NCBI RefSeq assembly: GCF_002803085.1 | Contig: NZ_NNBJ01000007.1 | Coordinates: forward strand, 338,110 to 402,109 | Length of the DNA: 64,000 bases | Source of the DNA: Streptomyces sp. CB01201 | GTDB taxonomy: Bacteria > Actinomycetota > Actinomycetes > Streptomycetales > Streptomycetaceae | Reading direction: 5' to 3' | Shown here: piece after piece, positions 10,354 to 18,800 of the stretch | How positions within the stretch are numbered: the first letter of the stretch is position 1 | Layout: every line of letters begins with the position of its first letter | The notes under the pieces: model-generated | What the model saw: only the letters and a program-made list of their open reading frames with translations | Database searches by the model: none | Told to the model about the DNA's origin: nothing | Program-made: the position numbers and the translations under genes

Positions 10354-11778
10354 ATGGGATCCGAGATCAACCGCCGTGACGCACTCAAGCGGGCCATGGC
10401 AATCGGCCTGTTCGCGGTGCCGGCGACGTCACTGCTGAGCGCATGTGCCAGTTCCGACAGCGGTGACACCAGCAAGAAGCCGAGCTCGCAGGGCACCAAG
10501 TCGGCGGACAATCCGCTGGGTGTCAACAAGGGCACGGCTCTTGAGGCGTTCGTCTTCAAGGGCGGCTTCGGTGACGACTACATCAAGTCCGCCGAGGCCG
10601 ACTACAACGCCAAGTACGGCATCACCATCAAGCACACCGGCACGCAGGCCATCGGCCCGAAGCTCCAGCCGCGGTTCGCCAGCAGCACCCCGCCGGACTT
10701 CATGGACAACTCCGGCGCCGACAACCTCGACACCGCGGCCCTCGCCAAGACCGGCAAGCTCCAGGACCTCACCCCCCTCCTGGACGCGCCGACCATCGAC
10801 GACCCCTCGAAGAAGGTGCGCGACGTCCTGATCGCCGGCACCGTCGAGCAGGGCCAGTTCGGATCCAAGGAGATGTACGCGTTCAACTACGCGTTCACCG
10901 TCTACGGCACCTTCTATTCCAACAAGCTGTTCAAGGACAAGGGCTGGACCTACCCCCAGACCTTCTCGGACATGCTGGCGCTCTGCAAGAAGATCAAGGC
11001 CGCGGGCATCGCCCCGTTCACGTACCCGGGCAAGTACCCGTACTACGTGCACTTCGACCTGCTGCACCAGATCGGCAAGGTCGGCGGCAAGGAAGCGCTC
11101 AACGCGATCGACAACCTCGACGACGGCGCCTTCAAGACCGACGCGGTCAAGGAAGTCATCTCGTACTACGAGGAGCTGGCCGGCCAGGGCTACTTCCTCC
11201 AGGGCTCCGAGGGCATGACCCACATCCAGATGCAGACCGCCTGGACGCAGGGCCGCGCCGCGATGGTGGCCGACGGCTCCTGGGTGGAGAACGAGGCCGC
11301 GCCCACCATGCCGAAGGACTTCGACCTCGCGGTCGGCTCCCTCATCGGCTCCGGCCCGAACGACAAGCTGCCCTTCGGCGCCCTGTACGCGGCCGCGGGC
11401 GAGCCGTTCATCGTGGCCAAGGACGGCAAGAACCCCACCGGTGGCATGGAACTGCTGCGCATCATGCTCAGCAAGAAGCAGACCACCAACTTCACCAACG
11501 CCATCAAGTCGCTGACCTGTGTCCAGGGCGCCGCCGACGGCCTCTCCCTGACGCCGGGCCTGACCTCGGCGAACGCCGCGTTGAAGGCGGCGGGGCCCAA
11601 CGTCCTCAACTCCCGGCTCCAGGACTGGTACAAGAAGCTCAACAACGAAACCATCGGCAACCTGACCCTGGATCTGCTCACCGGCAAGATCAAGGCCGCC
11701 GAGTGGATCGACAAGGCCCAGAAGGCCTCGGACGACACCAAGAAGGACTCCTCCGTCCCGAAGTTCAAGCACCTCTGA
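10354..11778 (+). CDS. ngcE: ABC transporter substrate-binding lipoprotein, NgcE-type (N-acetylglucosamine/chitobiose)
   Basis: Extracellular sugar-binding lipoprotein that captures chitin-derived amino-sugars and feeds the NgcFG permease. ATG 10354 follows GAGG at good spacing and gives 474 residues. The N-terminus has a twin-arginine motif (NRRDALKR) and a lipobox LLSAC, lipidated at Cys31. The body is a family 1 solute-binding fold. The regulator gene rok7B7 and a second sugar transporter lie downstream, the same order as SCO6005-6011 as I recall it. Substrate is inferred from synteny; a related oligosaccharide is possible. The ATPase is not encoded here and is probably the shared MsiK-type protein. 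Confidence 0.85.
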   Translation: MGSEINRRDALKRAMAIGLFAVPATSLLSACASSDSGDTSKKPSSQGTKSADNPLGVNKGTALEAFVFKGGFGDDYIKSAEADYNAKYGITIKHTGTQAIGPKLQPRFASSTPPDFMDNSGADNLDTAALAKTGKLQDLTPLLDAPTIDDPSKKVRDVLIAGTVEQGQFGSKEMYAFNYAFTVYGTFYSNKLFKDKGWTYPQTFSDMLALCKKIKAAGIAPFTYPGKYPYYVHFDLLHQIGKVGGKEALNAIDNLDDGAFKTDAVKEVISYYEELAGQGYFLQGSEGMTHIQMQTAWTQGRAAMVADGSWVENEAAPTMPKDFDLAVGSLIGSGPNDKLPFGALYAAAGEPFIVAKDGKNPTGGMELLRIMLSKKQTTNFTNAIKSLTCVQGAADGLSLTPGLTSANAALKAAGPNVLNSRLQDWYKKLNNETIGNLTLDLLTGKIKAAEWIDKAQKASDDTKKDSSVPKFKHL

Positions 11779-11781
11779 CGA

Positions 11782-11817
11782 GGTCGCTTACCACTACTGG
11801 CTGAGACGAGAGCGACC
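11782..11817 (+). other. Stem-loop between ngcE and ngcF
   Basis: GGTCGCT at 11782-11788 pairs with AGCGACC at 11811-11817 around a 22-base loop in the 45-base gap. Such stems after binding-protein genes often stabilise the upstream mRNA or dampen downstream expression. Modest stem. Confidence 0.35.
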
Positions 11818-11823
11818 GGCGAC

Positions 11824-12750
11824 ATGCGACACGGCAAGTACCGGTTCATCATCGGATTCCTGGCAATTCCCCTGGCGCTGTACGGGGTCCTCGTGATCTC
11901 GCCCTTCCTCCAGGACTTCCAGATTTCGCTGACGAGCTGGAGCGGACTGACCCCCGAGAAAAACTTCATCGGGCTGGACAACTATCAGAAGCTGATGCAC
12001 AACGACCTCTTCTGGAAGGCGTTGTGGCACAACGTCCTTCTGCTGCTCTTCGTGCCGGTCGTCACGCTCGGTTTCGGTCTCTTCTTCGCCTTCATGCTGA
12101 ATGTCGGCGGCCGCCGCAGAGGTTCTGCGGGGGTCGCCGGCGTGCGGGGCTCCGGCCTCTACAAGGTGATCTTCTTCTTCCCGCAGGTCCTCTCGATCAC
12201 GATCATCGCGATCCTGTGGCAGCAGATCTACAACCCCGACCCCGAGAACGGGATGCTCAACTCCCTGCTCTCCAGCGTCGGTCTGAGCTCGCTCCAGCAG
12301 TCCTGGCTCGGCGACTCCAGCATCGCGCTGATCTGCATCATGGTCGTGATGGTGTGGGCCAACGTCGGCTTCTACGTCGTCCTGTTCTCCGCCGGAATGG
12401 CCTCCATCCCGGGCGAGATCTACGAGGCCGCCCTCCTGGACGGCGCCTCCCGGGTCAAGACGTTCTTCCGGATCACCCTGCCGCTGCTGCGGGACACCGT
12501 CGCCACCGCCTGGGTCTACATGGGCATCATCGCGATGGACGCGTTCATCTACGTACAGCTGATGTCGGTGAACGTCGGCGGCCCCGACGAATCCACCGAC
12601 GTGGTCCCGCTGCTCCTCTACAAGACGGCGTTCCGGGACAACAGCCAGTACGGAATGGCCGCCGCCATGGGTGTCGCGATGCTGATCGTGACCCTGGTGT
12701 TCGCCATTCTCAGCATGCGGCTCTCGCGCCGCGAGCGGATCGAATTCTAG
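11824..12750 (+). CDS. ngcF: ABC sugar transporter permease (MalF/UgpA type)
   Basis: One of two inner-membrane permeases that carry the NgcE-bound sugar into the cell. The 308-residue protein has about six membrane spans, from FIIGFLAIPLALYGVL at the N-terminus to MLIVTLVFAILSM at the C-terminus. The EAA loop that docks the ATPase is present near residues 200-220 as EAALLDGASRVKTFF. It is co-transcribed with ngcE (45-base gap) and ngcG (10-base gap). Confidence 0.9.
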   Translation: MRHGKYRFIIGFLAIPLALYGVLVISPFLQDFQISLTSWSGLTPEKNFIGLDNYQKLMHNDLFWKALWHNVLLLLFVPVVTLGFGLFFAFMLNVGGRRRGSAGVAGVRGSGLYKVIFFFPQVLSITIIAILWQQIYNPDPENGMLNSLLSSVGLSSLQQSWLGDSSIALICIMVVMVWANVGFYVVLFSAGMASIPGEIYEAALLDGASRVKTFFRITLPLLRDTVATAWVYMGIIAMDAFIYVQLMSVNVGGPDESTDVVPLLLYKTAFRDNSQYGMAAAMGVAMLIVTLVFAILSMRLSRRERIEF

Positions 12751-12760
12751 GGGTGGCGCG

Positions 12761-13675
12761 ATGACGACCGAAACCATGCAGGTGGACGGCGAGAAGGCCG
12801 CCGTACCGCCCACCGCCAGCGCAGCCCGCTGGAAGTGGCGCAGCAGCGAGGGAGGCGTGCTCAACGCCTTTTCCCACGTGTTCCTCCTGGTCTGGGCGCT
12901 CATGGTGGGCGTGCCCCTGCTGTGGGCGCTGTGGAGCTCGTTCAAAACCTCCGGCGAGATCCTCACCCACCCCTGGTCGCTGCCCACGGACTTCCACTTC
13001 GACAACTGGTCGCGGGCCTGGAGCAAGGCCAACATCGGGCAGTACTTCCTCAACACGGCCTTCGTGGTGGGCCTTTCGACCTTCGGCACGATGCTGCTCG
13101 GCTCGATGGCGGCCTATGTGCTGGCCCGCTTCGAGTTCCCCGGCAACCGGTTCATCTACTTCCTGTTCGTCGGCGGCATGGCGTTCCCCGTGGTGATGGT
13201 GCTCGTCCCGCTGTTCTTCGTGACCAAGAACCTGGGCATCCTGAACACGCTGCCCGGCCTCGTCCTCATCTACATCGCGTACTCGCTGCCGTTCACGGTC
13301 TTCTTCATGACGGCGTTCTTCCGGACGCTGCCGACCACCGTCGCCGAGGCCGCGCTGATCGACGGGGCCTCGCACACCCGGACGTTCTTCCAGATCATGC
13401 TGCCGATGGCCAAGCCCGGCATCATCAGCATCGGCATCTTCAACATCCTCGGCCAGTGGAACCAGTACCTGCTGCCCCTGGTGCTCAACCAGGGCGACAC
13501 CAAGAACTGGGTGCTCACCCAGGGCCTCGCCGACCTCGCCGTGCAGCAGGGCTACCAGGGCGACTGGGGCGCGCTCTTCGCGGGTCTGTCGATCGCGATG
13601 CTGCCCGTGCTCGCCGTGTACATCGTCTTCCAGAAGCAGGTCCAGGCGGGCCTGACCGCGGGAGCGCTCAAGTAG
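12761..13675 (+). CDS. ngcG: ABC sugar transporter permease (MalG/UgpE type)
   Basis: Second permease of the importer; 304 residues with about six transmembrane segments after a roughly 30-residue cytoplasmic tail. The EAA motif EAALIDGASHTRTFFQ near residue 195-215 is typical of MalG-like subunits. It starts 10 bases after ngcF and is followed by a strong terminator, closing the operon. Confidence 0.9.
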   Translation: MTTETMQVDGEKAAVPPTASAARWKWRSSEGGVLNAFSHVFLLVWALMVGVPLLWALWSSFKTSGEILTHPWSLPTDFHFDNWSRAWSKANIGQYFLNTAFVVGLSTFGTMLLGSMAAYVLARFEFPGNRFIYFLFVGGMAFPVVMVLVPLFFVTKNLGILNTLPGLVLIYIAYSLPFTVFFMTAFFRTLPTTVAEAALIDGASHTRTFFQIMLPMAKPGIISIGIFNILGQWNQYLLPLVLNQGDTKNWVLTQGLADLAVQQGYQGDWGALFAGLSIAMLPVLAVYIVFQKQVQAGLTAGALK

Positions 13676-13703
13676 CCGCCCCCTCGCAGCCGCCTTCTTC
13701 CCC

Positions 13704-13738
13704 CGACCGCCCGCGGGCCCCGTGCCCGCGGGCGGTCG
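13704..13738 (+). terminator. Terminator after ngcEFG
   Basis: The perfect 15-bp stem CGACCGCCCGCGGGC and its complement enclose the loop CCCGT, 28 bases after the ngcG stop. It separates the operon from rok7B7. Confidence 0.88.
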
Positions 13739-13902
13739 TGCGTTCCCCGATCGGTACCGCGTCTGCTCAGGTCTTGACGGGAGACCACCCTGAAGGCTGA
13801 GCTTAGGGTTCACATGTTGGAGAAAAGACGGGGCCTCATTGCTGCGGCTCCGTGCGGGGGCGGCCGTCGCGCCGCCCGCCTACGGTGGGAGTGGATGAGT
13901 CG

Positions 13903-15102
13903 ATGGAGACTCCGGGGTCGCAGACGTCTTTGCACCGGGCCAACCTTGAGCGGGTCGTACGGGCCGTGCGCATGGCGGGCTCGCTCACCCAGGCCGAGAT
14001 CGCCAGAACGACGGGCCTGTCCGCGGCCACCGTCTCCAACATCGTGCGCGAGCTGAAGGACGGCGGGACCGTCGAGGTCACCCCCACCTCGGCCGGCGGC
14101 CGACGGGCCCGCAGCGTCTCGCTCAGCGGCTCGGCCGGCATCGTCATCGGCGTCGATTTCGGCCATACGCACCTGCGGGTCGCGGTCGGCAACCTGGCCC
14201 ACCAGGTGCTGGCCGAGGAGTCCGAGCCGCTCGACGTCGACGCCTCGTCGGCGCAGGGCTTCGGCCGGGCGGAAGAGCTGGTCAACCGGCTGATCGCGGC
14301 CACCGGCATCGGCCAGGACAAGGTCATCGGGGTGGGCCTTGGCGTCCCCGGGCCCATCGACGTCGAGTCGGGCACGCTCGGCTCCACCTCGATCCTGCCG
14401 GGCTGGACCGGCATCAACCCCAGCGAGGAGCTCGCCGGACGCCTGGGCGTGCCGGTGTACGTCGACAACGACGCCAACCTGGGCGCGCTCGGCGAGCTGG
14501 TCTGGGGCGCCGGGCGGGGGGTGCGCGACCTGGCGTACATCAAGGTCGCCAGCGGTGTGGGCGCAGGCCTGGTGATCGACGGGCAGATCTACCGGGGGCC
14601 CGGCGGCACCGCGGGGGAGATCGGGCACATCACCCTGGACGAGTCGGGGCCGGTGTGCCGCTGCGGCAACCGCGGCTGCCTGGAGACGTTCACCGCGGCC
14701 CGCTATGTGCTCCCCTTGCTGCAATCCAGCCACGGGGCAGACTTGACCATGGAGCGTGTGGTGCGGATGGCCCGCGAGGGCGACCCGGGCTGCCGCCGGG
14801 TGATCGCCGACGTAGGACGCCACATCGGCAGCGGCGTCGCCAACCTGTGCAACCTCCTCAACCCCAGCCGGGTGGTCCTCGGGGGCGATCTGGCGGAGGC
14901 CGGGGAGCTGGTTCTGGGTCCCATCAGGGACTCCGTGTCGCGGTATGCGATCCCCAGCGCCGCGCGGCAGTTGTCGGTCCTTCCGGGGGCCCTGGGAGGA
15001 CGTGCCGAAGTGCTCGGCGCGCTGGCCCTCGTCCTGAGCGAAATGGGGGATTCGACCCTGTTGGACAGTGCACTCCCCGCCTCGGCGCCTGCCTTCACTT
15101 AG
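13903..15102 (+). CDS. rok7B7: ROK-family transcriptional regulator Rok7B7
   Basis: DNA-binding sugar-responsive regulator of the ROK family. The homologue is known, as I recall, to affect xylose uptake, carbon catabolite repression and antibiotic production. ATG 13903 follows GGGAGTGG and gives 399 residues. A winged helix-turn-helix occupies about residues 20-80 (LTQAEIARTTGLSAATVSNIV). The sugar-kinase-like domain follows, with the ATP loop GVDFGHTHLR, acidic VDNDANLGALGE, and the ROK zinc signature GHITLDESGPVCRCGNRGCLE with its His and three Cys. It sits between two sugar importers it probably controls. Confidence 0.93.
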   Translation: METPGSQTSLHRANLERVVRAVRMAGSLTQAEIARTTGLSAATVSNIVRELKDGGTVEVTPTSAGGRRARSVSLSGSAGIVIGVDFGHTHLRVAVGNLAHQVLAEESEPLDVDASSAQGFGRAEELVNRLIAATGIGQDKVIGVGLGVPGPIDVESGTLGSTSILPGWTGINPSEELAGRLGVPVYVDNDANLGALGELVWGAGRGVRDLAYIKVASGVGAGLVIDGQIYRGPGGTAGEIGHITLDESGPVCRCGNRGCLETFTAARYVLPLLQSSHGADLTMERVVRMAREGDPGCRRVIADVGRHIGSGVANLCNLLNPSRVVLGGDLAEAGELVLGPIRDSVSRYAIPSAARQLSVLPGALGGRAEVLGALALVLSEMGDSTLLDSALPASAPAFT

Positions 15103-15128
15103 ATAACGGATGGCACCGTTGTCATCTC

Positions 15129-15149
15129 GTTAAGGATTTACTCCTTGAC
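15129..15149. promoter_or_regulatory. Inverted repeat upstream of xylF, candidate ROK operator
   Basis: GTTAAGGA-TTTAC-TCCTTGAC has 8-bp arms with one mismatch, 75 bases before the xylF start. A second small inverted repeat AACGG/CCGTT lies at 15105-15120. Position between rok7B7 and xylF makes Rok7B7 the obvious candidate binder; this is inference. Confidence 0.45.
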
Positions 15150-15223
15150 GGTGGGCTTAACGCCGAGTTGACTTCCAGCCACCTCGGCCGCAACGTCGCG
15201 GCCTCGTCAGGGAGGTTTCTGAA

Positions 15224-16339
15224 GTGAACACGAACATGCGTCGTGCCGCTGTAGCCGTTGCCGCCACCGCGATGGCCGTCACACTCGCCGCCTGTGGCAG
15301 CGCCAAGGAGTCGGGCGGCGGCACCAAGTCGTCCGACAGCGCCAAGAAGGGCGACGACCTCAAGATCGGTCTGCTGCTCCCCGAGAACCAGACCGCGCGC
15401 TACGAGAAGTTCGACAAGCCGCTCATCGAGGCCAAGGTCAAGGAACTGACCAACGGCAAGGGCCAGATCGTCTACGCGAACGCCAAGCAGGACGCGACGA
15501 CGCAGAACCAGCAGGCCGACACGATGATCACCAACAAGGTGGACGCGCTCATCGTGGACTCGGTCGACTCCAAGGCCATCGCGGCCTCGGTCAAGAAGGC
15601 CAAGCAGGCCGGCATCCCGGTCGTCGCCTTCGACCGCCTCGCCGAGGGCCCCATCGACTCCTACGTGTCCTTCGACAACGAGGAAGTCGGCCATGTGCAG
15701 GGCAAGGCCCTCCTTGAGGCCCTGGGCGACAAGGCCAAGTCCGGCGACATCGTCATGATGAACGGCGCCGTCACCGACCCGAATGCCGCGCTCTTCAAGA
15801 AGGGCGCCCACGCCGAGCTCGACGGCAAGGTGAACATCGGGAAGGAGTACGACACCAAGGAGTGGAAGCCCGAGAACGCCAACGCCAACATGGAGGGCGC
15901 GCTCTCCGCCCTGGGCAAGGACAAGGTCATCGGCGTCTACTCCGCCAACGACGGCATGGCGGGCGGCATCATCACCGCCCTCAAGGCGGCCGGCCTCTCC
16001 AAGCTCCCGCCGGTCACCGGCCAGGACGCCGAACTCGCGGGCGTGCAGCGCATCCTCGCGGGCGAGCAGTACATGAGCGTCTACAAGTCCTACCCGCAGG
16101 AGGACGCGATCGCCGCCGAGATGGCGGTCAAGCTCGCCAAGGGCCAGGACCTCGGCTCGCTCGCCCCGAAGAAGCTGGACTCGCCGACCACCCAGGGCGT
16201 GCCGTCCAACATCGTCCCGGTCGTCTCGCTGACCAAGGCGAACATCAACGACACCGTGATCAAGGACAAGATCTACACCGTCGCCGAGATCTGCACCGCC
16301 AACTACAAGGCCGCCTGCGACGCGGCCGGCGTCAAGTAG
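15224..16339 (+). CDS. xylF: Xylose-type ABC transporter substrate-binding lipoprotein
   Basis: Sugar-binding lipoprotein of the ribose/xylose (periplasmic-binding-protein-like) family. GTG 15224 follows AGGGAGG at 15209-15215. The lipobox TLAAC places the lipidated Cys at 24 in a protein of 371 residues. The domain shows IGLLLPENQTARYEKFD, the inter-lobe segment VVAFDRLAEGPIDSYVSFDN and GVYSANDGMAGG, as in XylF. Xylose specificity is inferred from synteny with SCO6009-6011. It is separated from xylG by two hairpins, so it is likely expressed at a higher level than the rest. Confidence 0.87.
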   Translation: MNTNMRRAAVAVAATAMAVTLAACGSAKESGGGTKSSDSAKKGDDLKIGLLLPENQTARYEKFDKPLIEAKVKELTNGKGQIVYANAKQDATTQNQQADTMITNKVDALIVDSVDSKAIAASVKKAKQAGIPVVAFDRLAEGPIDSYVSFDNEEVGHVQGKALLEALGDKAKSGDIVMMNGAVTDPNAALFKKGAHAELDGKVNIGKEYDTKEWKPENANANMEGALSALGKDKVIGVYSANDGMAGGIITALKAAGLSKLPPVTGQDAELAGVQRILAGEQYMSVYKSYPQEDAIAAEMAVKLAKGQDLGSLAPKKLDSPTTQGVPSNIVPVVSLTKANINDTVIKDKIYTVAEICTANYKAACDAAGVK

Positions 16340-16349
16340 CTCACCCCGC

Positions 16350-16376
16350 CAAGTCCCTTGCCACCCAAGGGACTTG
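16350..16376 (+). other. Stem-loop between xylF and xylG (attenuator or mRNA-stabilising)
   Basis: The perfect 11-bp stem CAAGTCCCTTG and its complement enclose the loop CCACC, just after the xylF stop. A second perfect 20-bp palindrome (GCCCCCGCCG and its complement) follows at 16414-16433. Partial termination here would explain the usual excess of binding protein over transporter. Confidence 0.6.
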
Positions 16377-16542
16377 AGCCCCCCGAAACCCTCCGGCGCC
16401 CCGCGCCCGCTCAGCCCCCGCCGCGGCGGGGGCGCCGGACGGAACGTTTCGGCTCTCGCAGTTCTCTTCTGCTCGACCTCCGCGCCCCCACCCCTTCGGG
16501 CGCGGCATCCCCGCCGGTCAGGCGGCGAAGGAGATGGTTCAC

Positions 16543-17322
16543 GTGTCCGCTACGCCCGTGTTGGCGTTGCGCGGGGTCTCCAAGCGGTTCGGTGCCGTTC
16601 AGGCGCTCACCGACGTAGAGCTTGAGGTCCACGCCGGTGAAGTGGTCGCCCTGGTGGGCGACAACGGCGCCGGAAAGTCCACGCTGGTCAAGACGATCGC
16701 CGGCGTGCACCCCATCGATGACGGCGTCATCGAGTGGGAGGGCAAGGCCGTCCAGATCGGCAAGCCGAACGACGCCCAGACCCTGGGCATCGCGACGGTC
16801 TACCAGGACCTCGCGCTGTGCGACAACATCGATGTCGTCGGCAACCTCTACCTCGGACGCGAGCTGAAGAAGCGCGGCGTCCTCGACGAGGTCGAGATGG
16901 AGCGCCGCTCGCGCGAACTGCTCACCACGCTGTCGATCCGCATCCCGAGCGTGCGCATCCCGATCGCCTCGCTCTCCGGCGGCCAGCGCCAGACCGTGGC
17001 CATCGCCCGCTCGATGCTCGGCGAGCCCAAGCTGGTCATCCTCGACGAGCCGACCGCGGCGCTCGGCGTCGAGCAGACCGCCCAGGTCCTCGACCTGGTG
17101 GAGCGGCTGCGCCAGCGCGGCCACGCGGTCGTCCTCATCAGCCACAACATGGCCGATGTGAAGGCCGTCGCCGACAAGGTCGCGGTGCTCCGGCTCGGCC
17201 GGAACAACGGTGTCTTCGACGTGAAGACCACCTCGCAGGAAGAGATCATCTCCGCCATCACCGGGGCCACGGACAACGCCGTGACCCGCCGTGCGGCGCG
17301 CAACGCGGAGGTTCAGAAGTGA
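16543..17322 (+). CDS. xylG: Sugar ABC transporter ATP-binding protein (XylG-type, single domain)
   Basis: Energises the xylose-type importer by ATP hydrolysis at the membrane. GTG 16543 is 9 bases after GAAGGAG (16527-16533), whereas the ATG at 16534 abuts that site, so GTG gives the better start and 259 residues. The Walker A loop is GDNGAGKST, the signature LSGGQRQ and the Walker B strand VILDEPTAALG. It has a single nucleotide-binding domain, unlike the fused double domain of E. coli XylG. Its stop overlaps the xylH start by 4 bases. Confidence 0.92.
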   Translation: MSATPVLALRGVSKRFGAVQALTDVELEVHAGEVVALVGDNGAGKSTLVKTIAGVHPIDDGVIEWEGKAVQIGKPNDAQTLGIATVYQDLALCDNIDVVGNLYLGRELKKRGVLDEVEMERRSRELLTTLSIRIPSVRIPIASLSGGQRQTVAIARSMLGEPKLVILDEPTAALGVEQTAQVLDLVERLRQRGHAVVLISHNMADVKAVADKVAVLRLGRNNGVFDVKTTSQEEIISAITGATDNAVTRRAARNAEVQK

Positions 17323-18623
17323 GCACCGACAAGACCTCCTCGCCCGACCTCGGCAAGCCGGCCACCGCCCCGGTCGACGCGCCGCCCGCCGCGGACGCCG
17401 CCTCCGCCGCGGTCGACCCGCGCCTGCTCGTGCGCGAGCAGGGCTTCGCCGGCTACCTCGGCGAGCTCAAGCGCAAGGTGCGGGCCGGTGAGCTGGGCGC
17501 GCTGCCCGTCATCGTCGGCCTGATCATCATCTGCATCGTCTTCCAGAGCCTCAACTCGAACTTCCTCACCGCGGGCAACCTGTCCGACATCTCGGTGGCG
17601 ATGGTCGGCACCGGCATGATCGCGGTCGGCATCGTCTTCGTGCTGCTGCTCGGCGAGATCGACCTGTCGGTCGGCTCGGTCAGCGGTGTGGCGGGCGCGT
17701 CCTTCGCGGTGCTCAGCGTGCTGCACGGCACGCCCGAGTGGCTGGCGCTGATCCTGGCCGTCCTCACGGGCACGGTCGCCGGGGCCATCCACGGTTTCAT
17801 CTTCGCGCGCATCGGCGTCCCCGCCTTCGCCGTCACGCTGGCCGGTCTGCTGTTCTGGAACGGCTTCATGCTGAAGATCCTGGGCGACAACGGCACGATC
17901 AACACCAGCGGCTCCGGCGTCTTCTACAACCTGTCGAACTACTTCTTCAGCGATGTCGCGGTCGCCTACGGAGCGGCCCTGGTGGCCGTCGCCGTGTACT
18001 TCCTGTCCGCGTTCTTCGACAGCCGCCGCCGCGAGGCCGCGGGCGTCCCGTCGCGGCCGCTCAGCGAGATCGTGCTGCGCACGGTGCTGCTCGCCGTGGT
18101 GGCCTTCGCGGTGGCCTACATGTTCAACCAGAACAAGGGCCTGCCGCTCGCCGTGGTGATCTTCCTCGCGGTGCTGATCCTCACGGACTTCGTGCTCCGC
18201 CGCACCTCGTACGGCCGCATGATCTTCGCGCTCGGCGGCAGCGTCGAGGCCTCGCGCCGGGCCGGCATCAACATCGTGATGGTCCGCACCTCGGTCTACG
18301 CCATCTCCGGCACCTTCGCCGCCGTCGGCGGTCTCTTCCTCGCCTCCAAGATCAGCGCGGCCAACCAGGGCGCGGGCAGCGGTGACCTCCTGATGAACGC
18401 CATCGCGGCGGCCGTCATCGGCGGCACCAGCCTCTTCGGCGGCCGCGGCCGCACCTGGAACGCGCTCCTGGGTGTGCTGGTGATCACCTCGATCCAGTAC
18501 GGCCTCGCCCTCGAAGGCGTCGCCGCCGCGATCCAGCAGATGATCACCGGCGGCGTGCTGTTGATCACCGTGATCATCGACGCCGTCACCCGCAAGACCC
18601 AGAAGTCCGCGGGCCGCGCCTGA
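17319..18623 (+). CDS. xylH: Sugar ABC transporter permease (XylH-type)
   Basis: Membrane channel of the xylose-type importer. GTG 17319 overlaps the xylG stop as GTGA and gives 434 residues. A Pro/Ala-rich cytoplasmic head of about 60 residues precedes some 10-12 hydrophobic spans of the branched-chain/ribose permease fold. Family landmarks are LLLGEIDLSVGSVSGV and AVIGGTSLFGGRGR. It ends the operon before a terminator. Confidence 0.92.
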   Translation: MSTDKTSSPDLGKPATAPVDAPPAADAASAAVDPRLLVREQGFAGYLGELKRKVRAGELGALPVIVGLIIICIVFQSLNSNFLTAGNLSDISVAMVGTGMIAVGIVFVLLLGEIDLSVGSVSGVAGASFAVLSVLHGTPEWLALILAVLTGTVAGAIHGFIFARIGVPAFAVTLAGLLFWNGFMLKILGDNGTINTSGSGVFYNLSNYFFSDVAVAYGAALVAVAVYFLSAFFDSRRREAAGVPSRPLSEIVLRTVLLAVVAFAVAYMFNQNKGLPLAVVIFLAVLILTDFVLRRTSYGRMIFALGGSVEASRRAGINIVMVRTSVYAISGTFAAVGGLFLASKISAANQGAGSGDLLMNAIAAAVIGGTSLFGGRGRTWNALLGVLVITSIQYGLALEGVAAAIQQMITGGVLLITVIIDAVTRKTQKSAGRA

Positions 18624-18638
18624 CCTGCCCGCTTCCCG

Positions 18639-18671
18639 ACGTGCCCGGTGCCCACGAGGCGCCGGGCACGT
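18639..18671 (+). terminator. Terminator after xylFGH
   Basis: ACGTGCCCGG pairs with CCGGGCACGT, and the stem continues inward past a G-T pair (TGCC with GGCG) to the loop CACGA. It lies 15 bases after the xylH stop. Confidence 0.85.
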
Positions 18672-18800
18672 GCGTGTGTGCGAGGGCCCGTCAGCCACCC
18701 GGGTGACACACAACGCACCGCCCCGGGCCCGCGGCCACGGGCGGAACATTAGACTCAACAGATCGGCATGCTCGACCAGCACGGATGCAAGGAGGCACGG

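Noticed and set aside
13774..13809. TTGACG ... TAGGGT as a promoter of rok7B7
   Set aside because: The spacing (24 bases) is outside the functional range.
15224..16339. Possible TTKAMKHSTTSAV-type Rok7B7 consensus near xylF
   Set aside because: I could not fit this recalled consensus to the upstream sequence with confidence, so only the visible inverted repeat was reported.
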